A stretch of 64,000 bases of DNA from Streptosporangium violaceochromogenes (GTDB taxonomy: Bacteria; Actinomycetota; Actinomycetes; Streptosporangiales; Streptosporangiaceae). This document shows positions 37,079 to 45,207 of the stretch, piece by piece (position 1 is the first letter of the stretch; every line of letters starts with the position of its first letter). Below the pieces are notes generated by a model. It saw only the letters and a program-made list of their open reading frames with translations. It ran no database searches and was not told the DNA's origin. The stretch spans positions 186,001-250,000 of the forward strand of contig NZ_BNBB01000005.1 in assembly GCF_014654615.1 (NCBI RefSeq). Direction: 5' to 3'. The translations under genes and the position numbers were made by a program.

Positions 37079-37642
37079 GTGAGAGAGGATTTCCGGATTC
37101 TGATCGTCTGCACGGCGAACATCGTCCGGTCGCCGATGGCGGAAGTGATCGCCAGGGCGATGCTGCGATCCTCCTCCTGCCCGATCCTCGTGACGAGCGC
37201 GGGCACGCACGCCCGCGCGGGCCACCCGATGGCGCCGTACGCGCTCGCCGCGCTGGAGAACCTCGGCCTGAACGGCTCGGGGCACCACGCCCGGCCCCTG
37301 GACAACGCCCTCGTCAAGGACGCCGACCTCATCCTCACCATGGAGACGGGACATCGCGGCTCGGCGGTGACCATGGAGCCGTCCGCGATGCACAAGGCCT
37401 TCACCCTCCAGGAGTTCGCCCATCTGTCGGAGGGCCGTAAGATCCGCCATCTGTCCGACACCGTCGGGCGGGCCCACGCCGTGGTCCGCGCCGTCGCCCG
37501 GCGCCGCGGCGCGCCGATCCGCCGCCACCCGACCGAGATCGCCGACCCCTACGGCGAGCCGCCGGAGGAGTACGAACGGTGCGCCAGGGTGATCGGCGGC
37601 TCGCTCAGCCGCGTGCTGGGGGAGTTGCTCGGTCCTCGCTGA
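37079..37642 (+). CDS. Low-molecular-weight protein tyrosine phosphatase
   Basis: A 187-residue phosphatase. The P-loop CTANIVRSPMAE at residues 11-22 has the Cys-x5-Arg-Ser signature, and the general acid Asp is in EIADPYGEP near the C-terminus. The family dephosphorylates BY-kinases in exopolysaccharide loci (Wzb type), and here the kinase gene is its convergent neighbour with a 38-base 3' overlap. A TAAAAT box ends 7 bases before the GTG start and overlaps the deacetylase stop, so it may have its own leaderless promoter. In Streptomyces a phosphatase of this class lies between glyA and tsaC (memory), so it may be the ancestral resident. Confidence 0.92.
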   Translation: MREDFRILIVCTANIVRSPMAEVIARAMLRSSSCPILVTSAGTHARAGHPMAPYALAALENLGLNGSGHHARPLDNALVKDADLILTMETGHRGSAVTMEPSAMHKAFTLQEFAHLSEGRKIRHLSDTVGRAHAVVRAVARRRGAPIRRHPTEIADPYGEPPEEYERCARVIGGSLSRVLGELLGPR

Positions 37643-39203
37643 CCGGTGGGCCCCCTCGCCTCGTCCGCCGCTCCGCGGGGGGCGGGGCGCCCTCCTTCAG
37701 CGCGTCGCGCGCGTAGGGCGAGGGCCGGTCCTCCTCGAAGGGGTCCCTGCGGGAAGACCGGGGCGGGGAGTCCTGCGGGGTGTCCCCGAGGTCCCTGCGG
37801 TCCCTGCCGTAGGGCCGGGGAGGCTCCTGGACGGCCTCCCGCATGTACGGCTGGGCGGTGTCGCGCACGTAGGGCCCGTAGCGGTCGGCCGCCGGGGCGA
37901 CGCCGCAGTTGAAGAGCAGCCCGACGACACGGCCCCTGGCCGCCTCCAGGACGGCCAGCGCCTCGCGCAGCTCCTCACGCCGGGTCTTCTTGGCCCGCGT
38001 CACCAGGACGGCCCCGTCGACCCCGGGCATGAGCACGGCGGCGTCGGTGACGGGCAGCAGCGGCGGGGCGTCCAGGATGACGTAGTCGAAGCTCTGCGAC
38101 AGCCGGTTCAGCAGGTCCCGCATCCGCTGGGTGCCCAGCAGCTCACTGGGATTGGGCGGCAGCGGGCCGCTGGTGAGCACGGTCATGCGGTGCGGCCCGG
38201 CCGTCGACTGGGCGACCTCGGACAGCTCGGCCCTGCCGGTCAGGACGCTGGTCAACCCCGCCTCTCCGACGAGCCCGAGCATCCGGGCGAGCGCCGGGCG
38301 GCGCAGGTCGACCTCCACCAGGATCACCTGGGCGCCCTCGGCCGCCAGCGCCCCTGCCAGGTTGACCGCGGTCGTCGACTTGCCGTCGCCCATGAGCGGG
38401 CTGGTGATCAGGAACACCTTCGCCGGCCGGTCGACGCCGGCGAAGCGCAGGGCGGTGCGCAGCTTGCGGTAGGCCTCGGCGCGCGGGCCGAACCGATCGC
38501 CGGTGAGGGGGGCGGCCTGCGCGCCCGCGTCCTTGGGCACCACGGCCAGGACGGGCTGGTCGCTCAGCCGCGTCAGGTCGGCCACACCGTGGATCCGGGT
38601 GTCGAGCGCCTCGCGCAGAATGCCCGCGCCGACGCCCGCGACGAGCCCGAGCGCGAACCCCAGCACGACGTCCAGGACGATCTGGGGGCTGCTCGGCCGC
38701 TCCGGCACCGCGGCGTCCCTGACGACCTTCACCCGGATCGCCGACAGCCGGCTCTGGTCCGGTGTCTCCAGTTCGGCGACCACCTCGACCAGCCGCGCGG
38801 TCACCGTGTTGGCGATCTTCGCCACGGTGACGGCGTCGCCGTAGCGGGCGGTGATGTTGAGCAGGACGGTGTCGACCGGCACGTCGACCTCCAGCCGCCC
38901 GGCCAGCTCGTCGGGCTTCAGCGGCAGCCCGAGGCTCCTGATCACCGCCCGGGTGACGGTCGGGGTGGTGACGAGCGCGGCGTAGGAGCGCACCCTCTCC
39001 TGCGTGAACAGGGTGCCCTGGTAGCGCTGGTCGATGCTGGACTGGCTGCCCTGGGCGACGGAGACGAACAGGGTCGTCGTGCTCTTGTACTCCTCCGGCT
39101 GCAGCATGCCGATCCCGAGCCCGGCCCCGGTCCCCAGGACCGCGAGCAGGATCACGAACAGCAGGTTTCTGCGGACTCCGGCAATCAGGTCTCTGGCGTT
39201 CAC
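37605..39203 (-). CDS. Polysaccharide co-polymerase/BY-family tyrosine autokinase
   Basis: A 532-residue fusion of a Wzz-type membrane domain (two spans, LLFVILLAVLGTGAGLGIGML and VLDVVLGFALGLVAGVGAGIL, with an extracytoplasmic loop) and a cytoplasmic BY-kinase. Kinase motifs are Walker A ITSPLMGDGKST, Walker A' ILVEVDLRRP (first Asp replaced by Glu) and Walker B YVILDAPPLL. The C-terminal tail is disordered and carries four copies of a P-Y-x-R-[DE] motif (PYVRD, PYMRE, PYGRD, PYARD), the likely autophosphorylation cluster. GTG at 39203 overlaps the flippase stop by 4 bases. It regulates chain length and export, reversed by the adjacent phosphatase. Confidence 0.93.
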   Translation of the reverse strand: MNARDLIAGVRRNLLFVILLAVLGTGAGLGIGMLQPEEYKSTTTLFVSVAQGSQSSIDQRYQGTLFTQERVRSYAALVTTPTVTRAVIRSLGLPLKPDELAGRLEVDVPVDTVLLNITARYGDAVTVAKIANTVTARLVEVVAELETPDQSRLSAIRVKVVRDAAVPERPSSPQIVLDVVLGFALGLVAGVGAGILREALDTRIHGVADLTRLSDQPVLAVVPKDAGAQAAPLTGDRFGPRAEAYRKLRTALRFAGVDRPAKVFLITSPLMGDGKSTTAVNLAGALAAEGAQVILVEVDLRRPALARMLGLVGEAGLTSVLTGRAELSEVAQSTAGPHRMTVLTSGPLPPNPSELLGTQRMRDLLNRLSQSFDYVILDAPPLLPVTDAAVLMPGVDGAVLVTRAKKTRREELREALAVLEAARGRVVGLLFNCGVAPAADRYGPYVRDTAQPYMREAVQEPPRPYGRDRRDLGDTPQDSPPRSSRRDPFEEDRPSPYARDALKEGAPPPAERRTRRGGPPVSEDRATPPARG

Positions 39204-40453
39204 AGGTGCTCTCTCGGCTGGCTGGGCACTGGCCGCCGCGTACGCAACGGGGCGGTGAGGACGACGGTGAGAAGAACCAGGGCGGTCAGGAAGCCGGTGG
39301 CCTCGACCAGCGAGCTCGCCGTGGCCGCGCCCGCCGCGCCGGCCACGGCCGCCCCCACGCTGACCCCCAGGACACGCGATCCGGCCACCGACACCCGCAG
39401 GACGAACAGCATGCGGACCCGCTCGGTGGCCCGCATCACGCCGTAGGGCCCAAGGCCCAGCCCCTCGATGACGAGCAGAACGGTGAAGGCGGGAATGAGC
39501 GGCCCCACCCCCATCCAGGAGTCGCCCAGCAGGGCCCGGCCGACGGGTTCGGGCAGGAAGGCCGCGACGGTGCCGGCCGCGGCGCCCACGGCCCCGCACA
39601 GCAGCCCGGCCGTGACCGCCGACCGGAGCATCCGGCCGGGGGCCTTGGACCTGATCCGGGACAGCTCGCTGACCACCGCGACCCGGCCGGCCGCCATGAC
39701 CACGTTCGCCGGGCCGAACAGCGTCAGCGCGGCCCGCCAGGCGCCCACGGCCGCCGGGCCCGCGATGTGCCCGAGCACGATCAGCACCGCGTATCCGGCC
39801 AGGGAGAGCGCCCCGGTCTCCACGAAGTACGGCCTGACCAGCCTGCCGTACTCGGCCAGCCAGCGACGCGGGGCCGTGAGCCTGGGCAGCGTCCCGGCCT
39901 GGACCGTCGCCGTGACGGCGGCGACGAGGCCGCCGAGGCCCCAGCCCGCCACCAGCCAGCTCAGCCCGGTGCTCACGTGGAGCGCGGCGAAGGCCGCCGA
40001 GACCTGCACCACCCCGCCCACGACGTCCACCAGTACCGCGCGGCGCTGCCGGCCGATGGCGATGAACGCCAGCCGGATCGCGTCCCAGACCAGCAGGGCG
40101 GGCAGCAGCAGGGCCAGCACCAGCGCCGACCGCCAATGGGTGCCGATCAGGAAGGGTGAGACGGCCAGCAGCACCACGCCGGCCAGGGCGCCGAAGACGG
40201 CGGCCGACCCCGAGCTGTCGGCCAGCGCCCGGCGCACCGCGGCCTCCCCCTCGGGCCGCCGGACCAGGAGCGGCTCGCTGACGGCCGCCCGCGACAGTTC
40301 CACGACCACCACGTAGAACCCGTAGAGGAGGGCGAACTCCCCCAGGGTGACGACCGAGACGCTCCCGGCCACGAGGATCATGAGGGCGAAGTTGCTCCCG
40401 CTGCAGATCACATGGTCGATGAGGGTCCACATCCCCCGGCGCGCCGCGGTCAC
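39200..40453 (-). CDS. Wzx-type polysaccharide flippase
   Basis: A 417-residue membrane protein with about 12 hydrophobic segments, of the MOP/polysaccharide exporter superfamily. It begins MTAARRGMWTLIDHVICSGSN (the conserved first helix), with SVSVVTLGEFALLYGFYVV and GPANVVMAAGRVAVV as typical positions. It would move lipid-linked repeat units across the membrane. Both ends overlap neighbours by 4 bases (polymerase upstream, kinase downstream). Confidence 0.86.
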   Translation of the reverse strand: MTAARRGMWTLIDHVICSGSNFALMILVAGSVSVVTLGEFALLYGFYVVVVELSRAAVSEPLLVRRPEGEAAVRRALADSSGSAAVFGALAGVVLLAVSPFLIGTHWRSALVLALLLPALLVWDAIRLAFIAIGRQRRAVLVDVVGGVVQVSAAFAALHVSTGLSWLVAGWGLGGLVAAVTATVQAGTLPRLTAPRRWLAEYGRLVRPYFVETGALSLAGYAVLIVLGHIAGPAAVGAWRAALTLFGPANVVMAAGRVAVVSELSRIRSKAPGRMLRSAVTAGLLCGAVGAAAGTVAAFLPEPVGRALLGDSWMGVGPLIPAFTVLLVIEGLGLGPYGVMRATERVRMLFVLRVSVAGSRVLGVSVGAAVAGAAGAATASSLVEATGFLTALVLLTVVLTAPLRTRRPVPSQPREHL

Positions 40454-41736
40454 GTCCCCTCCTCCGGAGCTCGGCGCCGGTGGGCCAGCAGGGCCAGCAC
40501 GACCGCCCCGGCGAGCGTGGGGAAGGCGCGCCCCTCACCCCAGTAGAAGTACCTGACCAGGTCGACCAGGCCCACGTACAGCACCGGGTAGAGCAGCAGG
40601 CCGCGCAGCTCGCCGGCGCGCATCCAGCGGTAGCAGACGCCCGCGGCCAGCCCGGCGGCGGCCCAGAAGAGCAGGCCGCCCGCCAGGCCGTAGTCGGCGA
40701 GCGGGGCGAGCATGCCGCCGGTGTTGTTGTACTCGGGGTTGCCGAGCCGCCACAGCAGGCCGGGCCAGACGCGGGCGGGGTCGAAGCCGAGGACGGACTC
40801 GGGGGTCAGCAGCGCGGACACCCCGGGAAACTTCCACAGGAACCCCACCGTGTAGTAGGGCCAGACCAGGCCGGGGCCGATGTTGTCGACCACGATGGCG
40901 GAGTTGTTGTAGGCCGTGGCGTAGTAGCCGGTCAGGCGGCGCAGCACGAACTCGGGGTAGTCGATCTGCACGATCGAGGAGTAGTGGGACCAGCTGCGGA
41001 CGTACTCGAACGTGCCGAAGAGCACGATCAGGGCGAAGGGTGCCAGCAGCGGCAGGCCGGCCCAGAGCCAGCGGTAGTGGCGCCGCCCGGTGCCCGGCCG
41101 CAGCGTCGAGACCACGGCGAGGATGGGGAGCACGACCTCCATCAGCGCCAGCCGCTCGGAGTTGAGCACGACCCGCACCAGCGTCAGCCCGATGAGCAGG
41201 GCGAACACCGCGGTGTGCCGCCCGCCGCCGAGCCGCCGGTCCAGGAACAGGCAGACCATGGCCAGCGGTCCCAGCTGGGTCAGCGTCGTCACCCCGCCGA
41301 TGGTGGCGAGGTCGGATTTGACCGCGTCGGCCGATCCGGGACTCAAGGAGAAGACCTTCACGAGGTCGGCGAGGCTGAGCCCGCTGGAGATCGCCGAGGC
41401 GATCCAGGCTGCGTATCCCACCACGGTGAGCGCGGCGCCCACACGGCCCGCGAGCAGCAGGAAGCTGCGCTGCCGGGGGGTGACCGGGACGCCGGTGGCC
41501 CGCGCCGTCCTGGCCAGGGAGGGCACCATGCAGCCCACGACGAAGACGCCGATGAACGCCGTGACGGTGAGGACCTTGCCCTCGTCGAAGACCTTCGGTG
41601 TCCGCCACCACTCGCGGAAGCTCTCGTCCCCGATCAGCCCGGCCGCCAGCAGCCCGGGAACGGTGGCCAGCATCGCCGTCCAGGCGGGGTGGAGCCACCA
41701 GGCGCCCTCGCGCAGCGGCAGCCGTACGGTGCTCAT
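40450..41736 (-). CDS. Wzy-type O-antigen/exopolysaccharide polymerase
   Basis: A 428-residue polytopic protein with about 12 membrane segments and a large periplasmic loop (FGTFEYVRSWSHYSSIVQIDYPEFVLRRLTGYY through GNPEYNNTGGMLAPLADYGLAGG), the arrangement of Wzy polymerases, which join repeat units on the outer face. Sequence identity within the family is always low, so the call rests on topology, loop position and the surrounding Wzx and Wzz-kinase genes. Coupled to both neighbours by 4-base overlaps. Confidence 0.82.
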   Translation of the reverse strand: MSTVRLPLREGAWWLHPAWTAMLATVPGLLAAGLIGDESFREWWRTPKVFDEGKVLTVTAFIGVFVVGCMVPSLARTARATGVPVTPRQRSFLLLAGRVGAALTVVGYAAWIASAISSGLSLADLVKVFSLSPGSADAVKSDLATIGGVTTLTQLGPLAMVCLFLDRRLGGGRHTAVFALLIGLTLVRVVLNSERLALMEVVLPILAVVSTLRPGTGRRHYRWLWAGLPLLAPFALIVLFGTFEYVRSWSHYSSIVQIDYPEFVLRRLTGYYATAYNNSAIVVDNIGPGLVWPYYTVGFLWKFPGVSALLTPESVLGFDPARVWPGLLWRLGNPEYNNTGGMLAPLADYGLAGGLLFWAAAGLAAGVCYRWMRAGELRGLLLYPVLYVGLVDLVRYFYWGEGRAFPTLAGAVVLALLAHRRRAPEEGT

Positions 41737-42794
41737 GCCCGGGTGCCCCCGCCCTCGACCAGGGAGGCGAAGACCTCGGCGTGGCGCCGCGCGGACTCCT
41801 CCCAGGAGAACAGGGCGGCCCTGGCGAGCCCCCGGGCCCGCAGTTCCGCGGCGGCGGAGTCGTCGGAAAGGACGCTCCGCAGGCCGGCCGCGATGCCCGG
41901 GGCGTCGAGGGCGGAGACGAGCACGGCGGCCTCGCCCGCCACCTCCGGCAGCGCCGCCCTGTCGGAGGTCACCACCGGCGTGCCGCAGGCCATCGCCTCC
42001 AGCACCGGCATGCCGAACCCCTCGTGCCCGGAGGGGAAGGCGAACACCGTGGCCGCCCGCATCAGGGGCGCCACGGCCTCGCGCGGGACCTGGCCGAGAT
42101 AGCGGGCGTGCGGCGCCTCGGCCAGGACGCGCTCGACCGGGCCGGAGCCCAGGAACCCTCCCCCGGCGACGACCAGGGGGACGCCCAGGCGCGCGGTCGC
42201 CTCGGTCAGGGCGGTGACGTTCTTGCGGGGGTCGAGGTTGCCGAGGTAGAGCACGAACCGGCCCGGGAGCCCGAACGGTTCCAGAGTCGCCGCGTCGCCG
42301 TCGTCACGGGGGTGGAAGCGCGTGGCGTCCAGGCCGTGCGGGATGACGTGGAGCCGCGCCGCGGGGACGCCGAAGACCCTGCCGATCTCGCCGGCCGAGT
42401 GGCGCGAGACGGTGATGACCGCGCCGGCGACCCGGGTGAGCCTGCCGACCCTGGCCGTCCAGGTGCGTTTCCACAGGGCGCGGGCCAGTCCGGGGACGGG
42501 CGCGTCCTCGACGCCGTGGACGGTCGCCACGATCGGCACCCGGGAGCCGATCAGCGCCCCGGTGTCGGCGGGAAAGTGCAGCAGGTCGGCCTGGCCGGGG
42601 CGTGCCGGCCACAGCAGGCCGTCGGCGAGCGCGTAGGCGAGCTGCCGGCCGGCCCCGCCGAGCCCGTCGCCCGGCGGGACGAGCGCCTCGCAGGAGACGC
42701 CGAGCGGCGCCAGCCAGGTGTAGAGGGTCTGCGTGTAGGAGGTGTTGCCTCCCACGTTGCGGCGCAGGACCTTGCCGCTCACCGCGACTCTCAC
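41733..42794 (-). CDS. Family 4 glycosyltransferase
   Basis: A 353-residue GT-B transferase. The N-terminal domain begins RVAVSGKVLRRNVGGNTSYTQTLYTWL, and VITVSRHSAGEIGRVFGVP leads to the hinge. The donor domain has FVLYLGNLDPRKNV and the retaining-GT signature GHEGFGMPVLEAMACGTPVV with the E-x7-E pair. It transfers a sugar to the growing lipid-linked repeat. The GTG at 42794 overlaps the upstream glycosyltransferase stop by 4 bases and the stop overlaps the polymerase start. Confidence 0.92.
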   Translation of the reverse strand: MRVAVSGKVLRRNVGGNTSYTQTLYTWLAPLGVSCEALVPPGDGLGGAGRQLAYALADGLLWPARPGQADLLHFPADTGALIGSRVPIVATVHGVEDAPVPGLARALWKRTWTARVGRLTRVAGAVITVSRHSAGEIGRVFGVPAARLHVIPHGLDATRFHPRDDGDAATLEPFGLPGRFVLYLGNLDPRKNVTALTEATARLGVPLVVAGGGFLGSGPVERVLAEAPHARYLGQVPREAVAPLMRAATVFAFPSGHEGFGMPVLEAMACGTPVVTSDRAALPEVAGEAAVLVSALDAPGIAAGLRSVLSDDSAAAELRARGLARAALFSWEESARRHAEVFASLVEGGGTRA

Positions 42795-44029
42795 ACCGCC
42801 TCCAGGGCGAGGGCGTAGGCGCGGGCGAGGCTTTCGGCCTGGTGGCCGGGGGTGTGGCCGGCCAGCGCCTCGGCCAGCCGCCGCCGCGCGCTCTCGCGGC
42901 GCGCGCCCTCCCCGAGGTCCTGGACGGCACGCGCGCACGCGGCGGGGGTGTCCACGAGGCCGGGCACGCCCAGGCTGCGCAGCGCGGGGATGTCCCTGGC
43001 CACCACGGGCAGCCCCGCCCCCACCGCCTCCAGCACCGAGACCGGGGCGCCCTCCCAGCTCGCCGTGTGGACGTAGACGTCGGCGGTGCCGAGAAGGGTC
43101 AGCACCTCCTCGCGGGGGAGCCAGCCCGTCACGGTGACCCCCGCCTCCTCCAGGACGCGGCGCAGGGCCGGGTCGCCGTCGCCGACCCAGACCCACCTGA
43201 CCCCGGGACCGCCCGCGCGGGCGGCGGCGGCGAGGAAGGCGGGGTCCTTCTGCGCGCAGACGCGGCCGACCGAGACCGCCGTGAGGGCGGAACGTTCCCG
43301 GCGGGGGCGCGGAGCCGGGACCTCGGGGGCCGCGTCGGAGGCCGTGCCGGGAACCGTGCCGAGCGTCGCGCCGGGGATCGTGTCGGGGATCGTGTTGGGG
43401 ATCGTGTTGGGGATCGTGTTGGGGACGTAGACCACGCGCTGCCCCGCCCGCAGGCCGGTCGCGAGTTCGGCCTCCCTGGGGCTCACCGCCGCCACGACGC
43501 CGGTGCGCGGGGCGAGCAGCGTCTCGGCCAGGCGGAAGCCGTACCGCACGGGGAGGCCGACGTCGGTCCGCTCGAAGGCGTAGCAGTGCGGGGTGTAGAC
43601 GACGCGCCGCCGCGGGATCGACGGGCAGGAGCGGACGTAGAAGCCGGCGTAGGAGGAGTGGGCGTGCACGATGTCGGGACGGATCTCGCGGTAGGCGGCG
43701 GCCACGTCGCGGATCCTGGCCAGGTGGCCGTCGGCGAACACCCGAAGGCCCCGCAGCAGGCTCTCCTCGCCCAGCAGGGGGTCGGCCGCGTCGTGGGCCA
43801 TCAGCAGCCAGTGGTCGTGGCCGGGCGTGGCCCTGATGTAGGCGTGGACGGCGCTGGCCACCCCGCTGCCCCAGCACTCGGTGACGTGCAGCACCCTCGC
43901 CGCCCGTCCGGGGCGGGCGTCGCCGGGTGACCGTCCGGGGCGGGCGTCGCCGGGTTTGGAACGCTTCACGGCGTCAAGCCCCACCATGACCTCCGTGACA
44001 CGTGAAGTGCGAGAACCGGCAGTGTTCAT
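42791..44029 (-). CDS. Family 4 glycosyltransferase with in-frame tandem repeats
   Basis: A 412-residue GT-B transferase, first gene of the coupled minus-strand chain. The N-domain shows VLHVTECWGSGVASAVHAYI and DIVHAHSSYAGFYVRS; the donor domain has VSVGRVCAQKDPAFL and SWEGAPVSVLEAVGAGLPVV. Two tandem repeats are in frame: a 9-residue SPGDARPGR duplication near the N-terminus and four 4-residue NTIP/DTIP units at the inter-domain linker. The start is uncertain: ATG 44029 is chosen, with 44065 and 43987 possible. It is divergent from the LCP gene across a short AT-rich region. Confidence 0.88.
   Translation of the reverse strand: MNTAGSRTSRVTEVMVGLDAVKRSKPGDARPGRSPGDARPGRAARVLHVTECWGSGVASAVHAYIRATPGHDHWLLMAHDAADPLLGEESLLRGLRVFADGHLARIRDVAAAYREIRPDIVHAHSSYAGFYVRSCPSIPRRRVVYTPHCYAFERTDVGLPVRYGFRLAETLLAPRTGVVAAVSPREAELATGLRAGQRVVYVPNTIPNTIPNTIPDTIPGATLGTVPGTASDAAPEVPAPRPRRERSALTAVSVGRVCAQKDPAFLAAAARAGGPGVRWVWVGDGDPALRRVLEEAGVTVTGWLPREEVLTLLGTADVYVHTASWEGAPVSVLEAVGAGLPVVARDIPALRSLGVPGLVDTPAACARAVQDLGEGARRESARRRLAEALAGHTPGHQAESLARAYALALEAV
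43374..43421. repeat. 12-base tandem repeat inside a glycosyltransferase gene
   Basis: Four consecutive 12-base units, three gggatcgtgttg and one gggatcgtgtcg, encode NTIP three times and DTIP once. Copy change by any number of whole units keeps the frame, so slippage would alter linker length rather than switch the gene off. Unlike a CRISPR repeat there are no spacers. Confidence 0.9.
43904..43957. repeat. 27-base tandem duplication inside the same glycosyltransferase gene
   Basis: Copies start at 43904 and 43931, sharing ccgtccggggcgggcgtcgc followed by cggg and encoding the nine-residue PGDARPGRS unit twice. It lies in the poorly conserved N-terminal segment before the first beta strand of the enzyme. 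Confidence 0.85.
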
Positions 44030-44107
44030 CAGTGCCAGCGCGACATAAGGTATCGCAGGTTGCATAGCAATTCTTTTGGTATGTCTGACTCGATAGGGGC
44101 ATTCCCC

Positions 44108-45118
44108 ATGCATCGCGCCCTTCGGTTCCTGCTGATCACCGGAGCCGCCGGTGTCCTGATGGGCGCCTGCGCCGCTGGAACGCTCTATGCCTTCCAGAGC
44201 AGCCTGGACAGCGACATCGTCCGCATCCCCGACGCGCTGCCCACGCTGGAGGCCGAACGGCCCCCTCCGGAGGCGGGGGTGGGCGAGAACTGGCTGCTGG
44301 TGGGGACCGACACCCGATCCGCGCGGACGACCACCGGCGAGGGCGCCGCGGCCCGCCTGTGGCGGCCCGGACAGCAGCGCACCGACACGATCATGCTGAT
44401 CCACCTGTCCGAGAGCCGGAACCGCGTCTGCGTGATCTCGATCCCGCGGGACTCCTGGGTCACCGTGCCCGGCAAGGGCAAGGCCAAGATCAACGCCGCC
44501 TTCTCCTGGGGCGGGCCCGCCCTGCTCATCAAGACGGTCGAACGGCTCACCGGCGTCCGGGTGGACCACTACGCGGCGATCGACTTCCAGGGGTTCTCCG
44601 CGGCCACCGACGCGATCGGCGGGGTCGACGTCGAGGTGGAGCGGACCGTGCGGGACCCGCTCAGCGGCGTCACCTGGAAGGCCGGCCGCCAGCACCTCGA
44701 CGGCGAGAAGGCCCTGCAGTTCGTCCGCCAGCGCGTCAACCTCCCCGGCGGGGACCTCGACAGGATCAAGCGCCAGCAGTCGCTGCTGAACTCCATCGCC
44801 GACAAGGTGCTCAGCGCCGAGACCCTCGCCAACCCCGTGAAGGTCAACAACCTGCTGCGCTCCCTGACCAAGGCGATCAGCGTCGACTCCGGGGTCACCC
44901 CGGCGATCCTCAGATCGCGGATGCTCGAACTCACCGGCCTGGACACCCTCGACTACGTCACCATGCCGGTACGGGGCACCGGCACGCAGGAGGCGCAGAG
45001 CGTGGTGTATCTGGACACGGCGCAGGTCAGGGCGCTCAGCGAGGCCGTCCAGGACGACCGCGTGGACGACTACGTCAGGGAGCACGACAGCGGCAACGCC
45101 GTCGACACGGTCCGCTGA
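44108..45118 (+). CDS. LytR-CpsA-Psr (LCP) family glycopolymer ligase
   Basis: A 336-residue protein with one N-terminal membrane anchor (FLLITGAAGVLMGACAAGTLYAF) and the extracellular LCP domain. The motifs GENWLLVGTDTRS, RTDTIMLIHLSESRN, VISIPRDSWVTVPG, KINAAFSWGG, DHYAAIDFQGF, QHLDGEKALQFVRQR and DLDRIKRQQSLL include the conserved Asp and Arg residues that bind the lipid pyrophosphate. It would attach the finished polymer to peptidoglycan. ATG at 44108 has AGGGG upstream; ATG 44081 and TTG 44060 are in frame. It is divergent from the glycosyltransferase chain and convergent with the initiating transferase. Confidence 0.93.
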   Translation: MHRALRFLLITGAAGVLMGACAAGTLYAFQSSLDSDIVRIPDALPTLEAERPPPEAGVGENWLLVGTDTRSARTTTGEGAAARLWRPGQQRTDTIMLIHLSESRNRVCVISIPRDSWVTVPGKGKAKINAAFSWGGPALLIKTVERLTGVRVDHYAAIDFQGFSAATDAIGGVDVEVERTVRDPLSGVTWKAGRQHLDGEKALQFVRQRVNLPGGDLDRIKRQQSLLNSIADKVLSAETLANPVKVNNLLRSLTKAISVDSGVTPAILRSRMLELTGLDTLDYVTMPVRGTGTQEAQSVVYLDTAQVRALSEAVQDDRVDDYVREHDSGNAVDTVR

Positions 45119-45207
45119 GAGGGTCGCCGAGGGGGCCGGGGTACGGCGCCGCCACCGCCCGCCGGGCACGGAGCGCGGTGGGACGGGCGGCGGGGCGCCC
45201 GCGGCCT

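Noticed and set aside
43374..43421. CRISPR-like repeat array
   Set aside because: Units are contiguous 12-mers without spacers inside an intact glycosyltransferase frame.
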